Under the pieces are notes generated by a model that was not told the DNA's origin, made no database searches, and saw nothing but the letters and a program-made list of their open reading frames with translations. The position numbers and the translations under genes were made by a program. Source: CAVVZJ01 sp963752755 (GTDB lineage Bacteria > Planctomycetota > Planctomycetia > Isosphaerales > Isosphaeraceae). From it: a stretch of 64,000 nt of DNA. The stretch is from NCBI GenBank assembly GCA_963752755.1, contig CAVVZJ010000003.1, forward strand, positions 1,054,001 to 1,118,000. Direction: 5' to 3'. This document shows positions 21,290 to 30,508 of this stretch, in pieces; position 1 is the stretch's first letter; each line of letters begins with the position of its first letter.

Positions 21290-22226
21290 GCACGGCGACG
21301 ACGGCGTCGATCTCCTCGGGGCTGAGGGTCTCGGCGAAACCCTGGGGCATGGGGGAGACCTGGGTGCGGGTGAGGGCGGGCTGGCCGGAGTCGTCGGTGT
21401 CGATCTGGTTGCGGGGGATGGCGACGGGCTCGGCGTTGCCCTGCGCGTCGAGGGTGAGCAACAGGAGGGAGGTAGGATCGTCGCGGAGGAGGCGACCGGA
21501 GAAGAGGCGGCCGTCGATCGTGGCGACGTGGACCAGCTCATAGCCGGGAACGACGACGCGGCTGGGCTCGCGGATCGACTCGAAGAGGTAGGCGTCCTCG
21601 AAGGAGGAGGCGAGAAAGAGCGGCGGGGCGAGGAGTTGAAAGTACTTGCGCTCGGGATGGAGAGTGTGGCAGTTGCCGCAGGCGGCCTTGGTCTGGAAGA
21701 CTTCGAGGCCCCGCTCGACCTGGGAGCGGACGACGGTCCGCCGGGGTCGCGTGCCGGGTCGGGTGGCGGAGATTTCCAGGCGGGCGATTGAGGGCAGGTC
21801 GGGGCGGGCCCCCTGACTGGCGAGGAAGGCGACGAGGTCGCGGATCGGCTCGGGCGGGAGGCTGGCGGCGATGTCCTGGGGCATGACCCCGCGGGCCCCG
21901 GGGGCGCGGAACTTCGACGGGTCGAGGATCGATTCGAGGATGTACTCGGGCGCACCGAGGCCGGGCACGCGGCTGGCGCCGTCATGGCCGATGGCGGCCA
22001 GACTCGGCGCGGTGCCCTCGACCCCGTGGCGGCTGATGGAGTGGCAGACCCGGCAATTCTGCTCGAAGAGCGCCCGACCGGCGGCGATGCTGACGCCGGA
22101 GGTGTTCAGCAAGGCGTCGAGGTGGAAGGGCTGGCGGACCTGGGCGATCGCGAAGGTCAGAGCGATTGGCACCACGAGGCAGACCAGCGCCCGCGCGGCA
22201 ACGGCCGGGGAAGGGAGGCGCTTCAT
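21273..22226 (-). CDS. Di-haem c-type cytochrome
   Basis: Intact 317-residue exported cytochrome c with an N-terminal hydrophobic signal/anchor (residues about 8-28). Two haem-binding motifs are visible, CRVCH near residue 58 and CGNCH near 190, each with later Met-containing segments (GVMPQDIA, SPMPQGFAETLSPEEIDAVVAVL) that could give the distal ligand. It overlaps the preceding dehydrogenase gene by 4 nt, so the cytochrome is likely its periplasmic electron acceptor. Confidence 0.88.
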   Translation of the reverse strand: MKRLPSPAVAARALVCLVVPIALTFAIAQVRQPFHLDALLNTSGVSIAAGRALFEQNCRVCHSISRHGVEGTAPSLAAIGHDGASRVPGLGAPEYILESILDPSKFRAPGARGVMPQDIAASLPPEPIRDLVAFLASQGARPDLPSIARLEISATRPGTRPRRTVVRSQVERGLEVFQTKAACGNCHTLHPERKYFQLLAPPLFLASSFEDAYLFESIREPSRVVVPGYELVHVATIDGRLFSGRLLRDDPTSLLLLTLDAQGNAEPVAIPRNQIDTDDSGQPALTRTQVSPMPQGFAETLSPEEIDAVVAVLKSLH

Positions 22227-23707
22227 CGGGCGGTACTCGGGCTCTCGGGGGAGGGCGGAACCTGGGGGCGGAACCGGTAGAGCTTGCGGGCGAATCGAGA
22301 CAGGACGAGGACCTCGCCGCTGGAACGAATCGCGACGTCCACGGGCGTCCGGATGGTGGCGAAGACGCCGTGGTCGGCGGCCCGGTAGGTGTCGCCGTGG
22401 CGCTCGAGCTTCAGCCAGAAGACACGGGACTGATGCACGTCGCCGATCAGGAAGCTGCCGCGGATCGGCTCGGGCAAGGCGGGCGACTCGGAGTAGGCCA
22501 GGCCGCAGAGATGCGACTCCCGGGGGCCGATCCAGACCGGGTCGCGGAAACCCTCCTGCGGGCTCTGGCCGTCGGCGATGACGAACGGATGGCCGTAATG
22601 CTCGCCGGGCAGGAGGTGATTCAGCTCGTCGCCGGGGTTGGCGTTGACGTCGTTATCGATGCCGAAGAGGGCACCGTCGGGACCGAAGGCGAGGGAAAAC
22701 GGGTTGCGGAAGCCGCGGGCGAAGATCTCGGGCTCGGAACCGCCGGGAGGTAGGCGGAGGATCTTGCCCTCCCAGGGCATTGCCGGCGGCGTGCGGTCGG
22801 CCGGGTTGCCCTGGGTGGCGTAGAGGCTGCCGTCGGGGCCGAAGAGCACGGCGTTGTTCTGGTGCTGCGGGTCGGGGCCGGTCGAGCCGGGCAGGCCGGT
22901 CAAAACGTCGTGGGCGTACTCGAAATAGCCGTCGCCGTCGAGATCCTTGAACTGGGTGACGGCGCCGGTCGGCTCGTACTCGACCTTGCCCCGGACGAGC
23001 CGGACCTTGTGGCCCGATCGGGAGACGTAAAGACTGCCGTCGTGTGCGGTGAGGCCGTAAGGCCGGTAGAGGAACGGAGCCTCGGCCACCAGGCGGACCA
23101 GGCCGCCCTCCAGCGCATCGGGCTCGATCTCGTAGATCATGCCGATGTCGAAGCCGTTGTCGGAGCGATCGGCGCTGACGAAGACACGGTCGTCGTCGCT
23201 GATGGCCAGGCGGATCGGGTCGAAGTTGAACGCGGCGACCACCTCGACGGTGAAGCCGGGGATTGCGGGCCGCAGGCCGACCCAGTCGCGATACATCTCG
23301 TTCCAGCCGAAGACGGTGAGCGTGGCCGTCGTGCCGAGCAAGCCGCAGGCCAGGACCAGGTCGCGGGGCCAGTCGGCGGCCGGCCGCGGGGCATCCTCCG
23401 AAGCAGGCTTGGGGCGTGGCCAGGCGAGCAGCGCGACCAGCCAGGGAGTCGCCGCGCTGAAGCCGAGCAGGCTCGCCAGCAAGGTCCGCGACCGCCGCGA
23501 CCGCCAGTCGTGGAGGAGCTGTTCGAGGAAGTTCGCCTCGTCCAGGGCACGGGCGCCGTAGTACGTCGCCAGGACCACCGAACCGGTCGCCAGCAAGGCC
23601 ACGACCAGCAGGCCGAACCGCGGGCGTCGAGAAGCCACGAAGAGCGCGGCGACCGAGATCGCGATCGACTGGCAAAGCAGTAGAACGAAGAGATCGTAGG
23701 CATTCAT
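22223..23707 (-). CDS. Membrane-anchored PQQ-type sugar dehydrogenase-like protein
   Basis: Intact 494-residue protein. The first 130 residues hold three or four hydrophobic helices. The rest is a six-bladed beta-propeller of the glucose/sorbosone dehydrogenase (GSDH) type, with FALSF-like blade repeats visible as IRLAISDDDRVFVSADR, LYVSRSGHKVRLV, DGDGYFEYAHDVL, GPDGSLYATQGN and GFRNPFSLAFGPDGALFGIDNDVN. Such enzymes oxidise aldoses or polyols with PQQ and pass electrons to cytochromes; the coupled downstream di-haem cytochrome fits. Substrate is not predictable, and a non-catalytic propeller cannot be excluded. Confidence 0.8.
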   Translation of the reverse strand: MNAYDLFVLLLCQSIAISVAALFVASRRPRFGLLVVALLATGSVVLATYYGARALDEANFLEQLLHDWRSRRSRTLLASLLGFSAATPWLVALLAWPRPKPASEDAPRPAADWPRDLVLACGLLGTTATLTVFGWNEMYRDWVGLRPAIPGFTVEVVAAFNFDPIRLAISDDDRVFVSADRSDNGFDIGMIYEIEPDALEGGLVRLVAEAPFLYRPYGLTAHDGSLYVSRSGHKVRLVRGKVEYEPTGAVTQFKDLDGDGYFEYAHDVLTGLPGSTGPDPQHQNNAVLFGPDGSLYATQGNPADRTPPAMPWEGKILRLPPGGSEPEIFARGFRNPFSLAFGPDGALFGIDNDVNANPGDELNHLLPGEHYGHPFVIADGQSPQEGFRDPVWIGPRESHLCGLAYSESPALPEPIRGSFLIGDVHQSRVFWLKLERHGDTYRAADHGVFATIRTPVDVAIRSSGEVLVLSRFARKLYRFRPQVPPSPESPSTAR

Positions 23708-23851
23708 CGGGGGGGACTACGATGGAATACGGCGACAAGTTGTGCCTCAAGTTATCCGACGGAGACGGTCCATGACAACCGGAAGTCAGGATCAGGTTGC
23801 TTTCTGACAACTCCGGGAGGCCGGCCGTCGTGTGAGGTCGCGACGATCACC

Positions 23852-24511
23852 TCAGGATCGTTCCGGCCGCATCCATGTAGCCAGGCCACCGACCAGGCCG
23901 CCAACAAGCGGGCTGGCCAGCAGACCGACCCAGCCGACGAGGCGAGACCTGGGCGGTTGGTCCCAGAGAGCGGCCAGAATGACGGCGACCATCGTGAAGG
24001 CGGCCAGACCGAGGATCGCGCCCTGGAGCGTCCCGGCCATCGTGGCCAGGCCCCGTCCCGGCCGGCGACGGACGTACCAGGATGCCAGTAAACCCGCGGC
24101 CACGGCCAGCACCAGGCCCAGCGTCGTCGTCGCCAGACGTTCGGCCGCAACAAAGGCGGCTGGGTGGTTGAACCGGAAGACCCGCGTGTCGCCCGAAATG
24201 ACCCGGTAGAGGTCGATCAACCCCTGCAAGATCCCCAGGGAGCTGAACCGTCCGGCTCGGGCGGCTGACGCCTCCATCGCCGTTGCCGCCACGAAGTAAG
24301 CCGCGCCGATCATCAGGAAGGCCGCGTCGAACGCCCCCGGTCCCCGGCCCCGGATCGCCGTGCGGATCACGACCACGTTCAAGGCCAGCAGCAGGAATGT
24401 CACGAACGGAACCATCAGCAGCCAGTAAACCCCCTGGAAGAGCGCCAGGTCGAGCGCCAGCAAGACCACCAGCTTCATCCAGGCCGACAGCGACGAAGGC
24501 TTCACGCTCAT
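23852..24511 (-). CDS. Integral membrane protein, unknown function
   Basis: Intact 219-residue protein with about five or six hydrophobic segments (for example VVLLALDLALFQGVYWLLMVPF, LAVAAGLLASWYV, GAILGLAAFTMVAVILAALW, LLASPLVGGLVGGLA). No family is recognised. It reads away from the dehydrogenase genes on the same strand, and a divergent gene starts 200 bp further on. No charged residues in the membrane segments hint at transport. Confidence 0.7.
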   Translation of the reverse strand: MSVKPSSLSAWMKLVVLLALDLALFQGVYWLLMVPFVTFLLLALNVVVIRTAIRGRGPGAFDAAFLMIGAAYFVAATAMEASAARAGRFSSLGILQGLIDLYRVISGDTRVFRFNHPAAFVAAERLATTTLGLVLAVAAGLLASWYVRRRPGRGLATMAGTLQGAILGLAAFTMVAVILAALWDQPPRSRLVGWVGLLASPLVGGLVGGLATWMRPERS

Positions 24512-24712
24512 GGAACGGCTCCCTTCGGCTCCACGCGACTGTTGGCCTCTCCGAAGAAATTAAAATATGGCCGGTGGTCGGTCGCTGCAAGGGCCGTGCA
24601 TGTCGACGCTCTACCCAAGCGCTGGCCCGTTGCGTAAACTGAGAAGGATTCTTCGAGTCGAGAAGGCCAACGGCATTTCCGCATCCCGATTTCCGAAGCG
24701 GTCCCGCCTCCC

Positions 24713-25620
24713 ATGATGCGCAAACAGTTGACGGCCCCTGGCCTGCTGGTCGCCCTGGCCGCCGCGACGGCCCTGGTCCCACTGAGTCGTGCGGGCAATG
24801 ACCCGAAAGGTGGGGGCCAGGACCCGCAGATCGGGCAAGCGTTCCGCGTCCCGTATCGCCTGACCTTGACGAATCATTACCTCGTGCGGGTCCGGATCAA
24901 CGGCAAGGGGCCGTTCAACTTCCTGGTCGATACCGGATGCCGGCCCTGTTCGTCGGCACGGAGGCGGCGAAGCAGGTCGGCTTGAAGCCGCCGGAAGGCA
25001 ACCAGTTCTGGACCAAGATCGACCGCTTCGACCTCGAAGGTGGCGCCACCCTCCGGGGAATCAACGCCCGCGTCGATGACGTCTTCCAGCTCGAAGGGAT
25101 GAACGCCCTGGGCCTGCCCGGGGCCACGATCGACGGCATCCTCGGCTATACCGTGCTGGCTCGCTTCCGCATGGAGTTTGACCCGACGAAGGACCGGATG
25201 ACCTGGACCCGCCTCGACTTCGAGCCGAAAGACCCGTTTGTGCCCAGGATGGCCGACGACCGCCAGGCGCCGGCCGAAGTGCAGATGATGGAGATGCTCG
25301 GCCCCTTGATGAAGCTGATGTCCGTCTTCATCGGCAAGCAGCCCGAGGACATCCTCGAACCCCAGGGCTTGCTCGGCCTGGAGCTGACGGAGGACGGCGA
25401 AACCTTGAAGGTCGCCGCCGTGCTCCCCGACTCGCCCGCGGCCAAGGTCGGGATCGAGGCCGGCGACATCCTGGTCGAGTTGCACGACCAGACCGTCGAG
25501 GAACTGGCCGAGGCCCACCAGGCGATCGCCCAGATCCGGCCCGGCGACCGCGTGCTGGTGAAGCTCCGTCGCGGTTCGGAGACATTGCAGCGCCGATTGA
25601 CCGCTGTGGAGGGGTTCTGA
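24713..25620 (+). CDS. Secreted retropepsin-like aspartyl protease with PDZ domain
   Basis: Exported protein: signal peptide at residues 1-27 (LLVALAAATALVPLSRAG). The FLVDTG motif near residue 76 is the catalytic Asp of gag-pol-like/retropepsin-type proteases, followed by LEGMNALGLPGATIDGILGYTVL, the second conserved block. A C-terminal PDZ domain (GLLGLELTEDGETLKVAAVLPDSPAAKVGIEAGDILVEL) ends the protein. Frame is broken at about 24,940 (one base missing after DTG). A paralogue follows after 3 nt, so the two form a tandem operon, probably for periplasmic proteolysis or peptide binding. Confidence 0.82.
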
Positions 25621-25623
25621 ACC

Positions 25624-26475
25624 ATGAAAACGAAGCGACTGACCCCCTGGCTGGCGCTGATCCTGGCGGCTCTCGGCCTGGCGATGCTCCTGCCGCCGAC
25701 GGGCTGCGGAGCGAAGGACCCCGAGGGCACGTTCGCCGTCCCCTTCCAGATGCTGGCGTCGAACCACATGGTCGTTGAGGCCCGAATCAACGGCAAGGGG
25801 CCCTACCGCTTCATCTTCGACCTCGGCGCCCCGGTGACGCTCCTGAGCAACCGCGTCGCCGAGGTGACCGACACCGTGGACAAGAACGCCCCCCGCGCCT
25901 TCTTCCTCGCCGCCCGCGGTGATGCCAAGGTGAAAACCCTCCAGATGGGCGACCTCAAGGCATCTGACGTGCCCGTGATCGTGATGGACCACCCGGCGTT
26001 GAAGGCTCTCAGCGGCCTCTTCAGCCGGCCGCTCGAAGGGATCATCGGCTACACCTTCTGGGCCCACTACCGGATGACGATCGACTACCAGAAGAAGCAG
26101 ATGACCTTCACGCCCGTCGATTTCGAGGTCCGCGACCTGATGAAGGACCTCCCCAGCCGCCTCGCCGGCCCGAAGCAGGCGAAGACCCTGGTCCTCGCCC
26201 CCCGCGGCCTCTGGGGCCTGACCGTCGGCGAACCTGAGGGCGGCCTCTCGTCCCCCGGCGTCCCGATCACGTCCGTCCTCCCCGGCTCCCCCGCCGCTCT
26301 CGCCGGCCTGCAGGTCGGCGACCTCCTCACCACCCTCGACGGCCGCTGGACCGCCTCCATCACCGACGCCTACGCCGCCGCCCAGGGCGTCCCCCCCGGC
26401 AAGCCGGCCCAGGTCGTGATTCTGCGCGACGGCCAGGAGAAGACGCTCACCGTCACCCCCCGCGAGGGGCTCTGA
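25624..26475 (+). CDS. Lipoprotein paralogue: degenerate aspartyl protease-PDZ
   Basis: Intact 283-residue paralogue of the preceding gene. The N-terminus is a lipoprotein signal ending LLPPTGCG with the lipobox Cys near residue 25. The protease half keeps the frame of the family (FIFDLGAPVTLLSNRVAEV, LEGIIGYTFWAHYRM) but the catalytic DTG reads DLG, so activity is doubtful. The PDZ domain (ITSVLPGSPAALAGLQVGDLLTTLDG) is well preserved. The pair may work together, with this copy as a binding or scaffolding subunit. Confidence 0.82.
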   Translation: MKTKRLTPWLALILAALGLAMLLPPTGCGAKDPEGTFAVPFQMLASNHMVVEARINGKGPYRFIFDLGAPVTLLSNRVAEVTDTVDKNAPRAFFLAARGDAKVKTLQMGDLKASDVPVIVMDHPALKALSGLFSRPLEGIIGYTFWAHYRMTIDYQKKQMTFTPVDFEVRDLMKDLPSRLAGPKQAKTLVLAPRGLWGLTVGEPEGGLSSPGVPITSVLPGSPAALAGLQVGDLLTTLDGRWTASITDAYAAAQGVPPGKPAQVVILRDGQEKTLTVTPREGL

Positions 26476-26498
26476 TTGCCCGGAATCGATCTGGGTGG

Positions 26499-26519
26499 CA
26501 TGCCCACGTCTTGGGCATG
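26499..26519. repeat. CATGCCCA palindrome, dispersed
   Basis: CATGCCCA at 26,499-26,506 pairs with TGGGCATG at 26,512-26,519, just after the aspartyl-protease pair. The same core with flanking CACCC is found in inverted orientation at 60,841-60,864. Confidence 0.6.
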
Positions 26520-26589
26520 GATCGCGCTTGAAGTGTCCTGACCATCCCCATGAGAACATGGGTTCGTGTTTAGCGGGCAGGGGTGGCGT

Positions 26590-26900
26590 TGGGGACGGGG
26601 GGTCACCGGGGCATCCAGGGGCAGGCAGGCGACCAGGGCGTGGGCGTAGGGGCCGAGCCGGGCCTTGGCCGCGCCGGTGGCCGTTGAGGTCTGCAGAGGG
26701 TGGGAGCTGGGCACCGCGCCGCAGGTGGCGCAGCGGCCACGGTAGGTGACCAGGCGGGTGACGTGGGGCCGATCCGGCGGGACCTCTTCGATGAACTGCT
26801 CGATCGGCTCCACAACGGTGACCGGCCCGCCGCCATGCGGGCTGCCCGTCAGCGGGACCTCGACGTGGTCGGGGATGGCCCAGTGGCACCCGGCGTCCAT
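26590..26900 (-). pseudogene. IS66-type transposase remnant
   Basis: One frame reads EQFIEEVPPDRPHVTRLVTYRGRCATCGAVPSSHPLQTSTATGAAKARLGPYAHALVACL (seen in part: RGRCATCGAVPSSHPLQTS). This matches the zinc-finger/N-terminal part of IS66-family transposases, with a CxxC and HPLQTS motif. The catalytic DDE region is absent and the flanks are unrelated, so this is a short relic. No terminal repeats are identifiable. The rest of 26,476-27,240 holds no gene; 27,005-27,125 is unusually AT-rich. Confidence 0.65.
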
Positions 26901-27240
26901 AGCCGCGGCGAACTCCTCGCCCAGCCCCTCACCCCCCTCGACTCGACGGCCGTCGTCATCCCCGACGAGCAGACCTAGTCCGTTCCGCCAGGCGTAACCG
27001 AGCCGCCGCCATTAAATCGTATTGTTAAGCTTTATTGTAACAATCTTTGTGATTCCGAAACACCTCAGTTGCCTGTGGTAGGTTCTTTGAGGTTTTTCTT
27101 GCTTTGCTATGTTTGTTATTGTAGCGTCGCTGGCACGCCCCGTTCAGGGCCATTTCCCCCCTTCAATTCCCCCCGGTCGGCGTCGCCGCCCCGGCCAGAA
27201 ATGGCGGCCCCCTCTGCCTTGCGTCGAAGGAGGTATGCCC

Positions 27241-27993
27241 ATGTCCCACGGTCGTTCCGCGACCGCCGGCCGGCTCCGCGTCGCCGGCCTGTGCCTGGTC
27301 CTCGCGTGGCTCCTGGCGACACCCCGGGTTGATGCCGGCGGGGGAGGCAACGTCCTCCCCCCGAATGCCCAGCCTCGTGGGTCCTCGCTGGCGCAGCTCG
27401 CGCAACAGGTCATCCTGTTCACGCTCAGCGGCAACCAGGCGGCGTATTACCCGCAGACCCGGTTCCAGATCCTGTACGCCACGAACAACCAGGACGAAGA
27501 GTACGACCCGGACACCGGGATCGTCACCGCGACGGGGGGCAACACGTTCACCGTCAAGCCCGGCACGATGTTCTACGTCCCGATCCAGGGCGTGGACAAC
27601 ACGCCCCCCTCGCCTGGGGTCTTTCCCACCACCGTGCCGCAGGCCGTCAATTACCTGTTCAACCCGAACCAGTACGGCGCCTCGTTCGAGATCGAGGTGG
27701 ACGGTGAGGTCACGCCCGTCGGGCCGGGCTACACCGTGATCTCCGTGCCTTTCCCGCTCCCGGACGCCATCGTGGACCACCTCAAGGACCTCGGCACGGT
27801 CGTCCCGTACGGCTTCGTGTACCGCGATGTCGCGATCGGCGTGTTCCTCACGCCCCTGTCCGCCGGCCAGCACACCGTGATCATCCGGGCGGACATCGAA
27901 GGGGCGTTCCTCCCCGAGTACTATGGGATCAACGCCCTGCAGACGGAGTTCACCTACGTCGTCAATGTCACCCCGCCCGGACACGCGCGGTGA
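27241..27993 (+). CDS. Secreted protein of unknown function
   Basis: Intact protein of about 250 residues, exported by a signal peptide (VAGLCLVLAWLLATPRVDAG). The start at 27,241 is chosen because AAGGAGG ends six bases before it. The rest is strand-rich with QQVILFTLSGNQAAYY, NTFTVKPGTMFYVPIQGVDN and GQHTVIIRADIEGAFL, suggesting a beta-sandwich, but no family is recognised. It is preceded by an AT-rich region and followed by a perfect hairpin, and appears monocistronic. Confidence 0.7.
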   Translation: MSHGRSATAGRLRVAGLCLVLAWLLATPRVDAGGGGNVLPPNAQPRGSSLAQLAQQVILFTLSGNQAAYYPQTRFQILYATNNQDEEYDPDTGIVTATGGNTFTVKPGTMFYVPIQGVDNTPPSPGVFPTTVPQAVNYLFNPNQYGASFEIEVDGEVTPVGPGYTVISVPFPLPDAIVDHLKDLGTVVPYGFVYRDVAIGVFLTPLSAGQHTVIIRADIEGAFLPEYYGINALQTEFTYVVNVTPPGHAR

Positions 27994-28020
27994 TCCCGAT
28001 CGAGTCGATGCCATGCCGCC

Positions 28021-28046
28021 GGGCGCCTCATGGAGAAGAGGCGCCC
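28021..28046 (+). terminator. Candidate transcription terminator hairpin
   Basis: GGGCGCCTC (28,021-28,029) and GAGGCGCCC (28,038-28,046) form a perfect 9-bp stem with an 8-nt loop, 28 nt after the stop of the secreted protein gene. No T-tract follows. Confidence 0.5.
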
Positions 28047-28149
28047 GTGCTGGGTCCCGCGGCCAGCGCACGGACGACCAGCGGCACTCGGCGATCTCGA
28101 AAAATGAGGTGATAATCGGGGCCGCAAATCCCGATAATACTCGGATCGC

Positions 28150-28430
28150 CTCCGCGTCTTTTCACGAATTCCGTCACGCTCGCGATCCGCTTTGGCCAGC
28201 CGAACAGGACACCCGACGACGCCATCCCCGGGGCGCGTCCCCGGACGCCGAACGAACTTCACAATGGGTAATCTGCCGTACTCAACTTTTTGTGGTTACA
28301 GAACTTGTAATCTCCCTGTTTGCCGGATGAAAAGCGTCCCCAGGGCGTCCCCGAGCCATCCGCGCGGCGTCTCCGCGATGTGACGGAGGCGTCTCTGAGG
28401 CGTCGAGGAGAGCGGAAGCGTTGAAGTTCC
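28150..28430 (+). repeat. Dispersed ~280-bp element, copy B (5' part diverged)
   Basis: The core ACGCCGAACGAACTTCACAATGGG lies at about 28,245-28,267. The phased tract has CGT at 28,335, 28,346, 28,368, 28,390 and 28,401, with degenerate units at 28,357 and 28,379, so the 11-bp register is exact across seven positions. The TGTGCTATAAT start is not recognisable and the 3' TCAAAAAAAGCG end is decayed to GAGAGCGGAAGCG. It follows the secreted protein gene in the same orientation and sits just before the cyanophycin-synthetase-like gene. Confidence 0.75.
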
Positions 28431-28461
28431 GTCCGGTCCTGCAACCCGGTGACTTTCTTCC

Positions 28462-30446
28462 ATGACCACAACGACTCAGCCGCATTCGACTGCCCCCGGC
28501 CTGGTGATCCGTCGCGTGATGGCCTTGCGGGGGCCGAACGTCTGGGCGAACTTCCCGGTGATCGAGGCGTGGGTCGATCTGGGACGGTGGGTGGACACGT
28601 CGTCGGCCGAGGTGCCGGGGTTCAACGCGAGGCTGATGGGATGGCTGCCGACGATGGTCGAGCACCGTTGCAGCGTCGGCACGCGGGGGGGGTTCTTCGA
28701 GAGGTTGCGGCGGGGGACCTACCCGGCGCACGTCCTGGAGCATGTGACGCTGGAGTTGCAGTCCCTGGCCGGCACGCACGTCGGCTACGGCAAGGCGAGG
28801 GCGTTGAACGAGGCGGGGGTCTATCGGGTCATCTTCCGGTATCGGGAAGAGGCGGTCGGGAGGGCGTGCCTGGAGGTGGCGAGGGGGCTGGTCGAGGCGG
28901 CGTTGGAGGAACGCGAGTTCGACGTGGCGGGGGAGCTGGCCAGGCTCCGGGCGATGGCGGCGGAGACCTTGCCGGATGCGGGCACGGCGGCGATCGTGGC
29001 GGCGGCGCGGGAACGGGGCGTGCCGGCCTTCCGGTTGAAGGAAGGGACGGGACTCTTCCAGCTCGGCCAGGGGGCGCGACAGAGGCGGGTCTGGGCCGGG
29101 GAGACGGACCGGACCGGGGCCGTCGGGCAGGAGGTCGCGCTGGATGGAGAGTTGACGAGGGAGGTGGTCCGACCGCTGGGCGTGCCGGTGCCGGAGGGGC
29201 GGCTGGTCGAGAACGCGGAGGAGGCGTGGGAAGTGGCCGAGGAGGTCGGAACGCCGGTCGTCGTGCGACCGTCGCGGCGCGTCTTCGGGCCGGGGGTCGC
29301 GACCGGCTTGACGACGCGCGAGCAGGTGGCCGAGGCGTTCGCGATGGCGCGGGCGGAAAGCTCGTATGTCGCCGTTGAAAAGTGGCCCGCCGGCGCGGTC
29401 CATCACCTGCTCGTCGTCGGCGAACGGGTGGCGGCGGCGGTCCAGAGGGAGTCGGAGAAGGGGCGTTCGGAGTCGGAGGGCGTGGAGGATGTGACGGACG
29501 CCTTGCATCCTGAGGTCGTGACGCGGGCGGTCGAGGCGGCGCGGGGGGTCGGGCTGGACGTCGCGGGGATCGACCTGGTGGCGGCCTCGGTCGCCAGACC
29601 GCTGGAGGGGCAGGGGGGGGGCATCCTGCGGGTCCGGGTGCAGCCGGACCTGGAAGCGTACCTGGAGCCGAACCTCTCGCCGGCCCGGCCGGTGGGCGAG
29701 GCGATCGTGGAGAGCCTCTTCCCCGCAGGGCAGACCGGCCGCATCCCGGTTGTGGGCGTGACGGGTGGGGACGGAGCGTCGTGAGGTCGCGCGGACCGTG
29801 GCGGCGATCCTGTCCGCCACCGGCCGGCGAGTCGGGCACGGGGGCGCGGGCCTGGTGGAGGTCGGGGGGAGGCGACTGGCGACGGGGGCGTCGAGTGGTG
29901 CGGAGGCCGCCCGGTCGGTCCTGATTCATCCGGGGGTGGAAGCGGCCGTGCTGGAGGTCGCCCGGCGCGAGGTGCTGGCCGAAGGGCTGGGCTTCGACCA
30001 TTGCGACGTGGGGGTGGTCGCGGGCCTGGACGAGTCCCTCTCGGCGGCCGAATGGGGCTTCGAGGACCCGGAGGACGTGCTCCGCGCGGAACGCTGCGTG
30101 GTCGATGTGGTCTTGCCCGGCGGCTGGGCCGTGCTCCGGGGCGACGACCCGAGGATCGCGGCGATGGCCGAGTCTTGCCGGGGCGGGGTCATCCTCGCGG
30201 CCACGGACGGCACGCTGCCGGCCCTGTTACGCGCAACGCGCCGAGGGCGGTCGGGTCGTCTTCGTCCGGGACGGGGCGATCGTCCGGGCCGAGGGTGGTC
30301 GAGAGTCGGTTTTGCCGCTGGCCGCCGGGGAAGGACCGGCGGTCGGGGTCTTGCTGGCCGTCGGCGCGGCCTGGGCGCTGGAGGTCGGTGACGCGGCGAT
30401 CCGGGCCGGGATCGCCGCGAGTCAGGACCCGGGGAACACGCCGTAG
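28462..30446 (+). CDS. cphA: Cyanophycin synthetase-like protein with degenerate ligase domain
   Basis: Homologous to cyanophycin synthetase (CphA), which builds the Asp-Arg polymer from amino acids and ATP. The N-terminal domain and central ATP-grasp region are recognisable (VIRRVMALRGPNVWANFPVIEA, FFERLRRGTYPAHVLEHVTLELQSLAGTHV, DVAGIDLVA). The C-terminal Mur-ligase domain has VVGVTGG... at the P-loop, where GTNGKTTT would be expected, and no Lys/Thr is present. Later it keeps LREGLGFDRCDV-like EGLGFDHCDVGVVAGL, but is about 200 residues shorter than usual. Frame breaks near 29,765 and 30,232. It faces the cyanophycinase gene; the pair suggests a cyanophycin-related polymer, though this enzyme may make something else or have lost activity. 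Confidence 0.8.
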
Positions 30447-30475
30447 GCCCGACTGAAGCGAAGTCGGGCCTACGG
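30441..30475. terminator. Bidirectional hairpin between convergent genes
   Basis: CCGTAGGCCCGACT (30,441-30,454) and AGTCGGGCCTACGG (30,462-30,475) form a perfect 14-bp stem with a 7-nt loop. The stop of the cyanophycin-synthetase-like gene is inside the left arm, and the cyanophycinase gene ends 34 bp further on. A shared terminator is the simplest role. Confidence 0.75.
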
Positions 30476-30508
30476 TTCTGTGCTCCCGCCTTGCGGCGTG
30501 CTCGCCGG

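Noticed and set aside
24877..26889. A 670-residue open frame antisense to the aspartyl-protease pair
   Set aside because: It is the high-GC shadow of two convincing genes on the opposite strand, with low-complexity composition and no family match.
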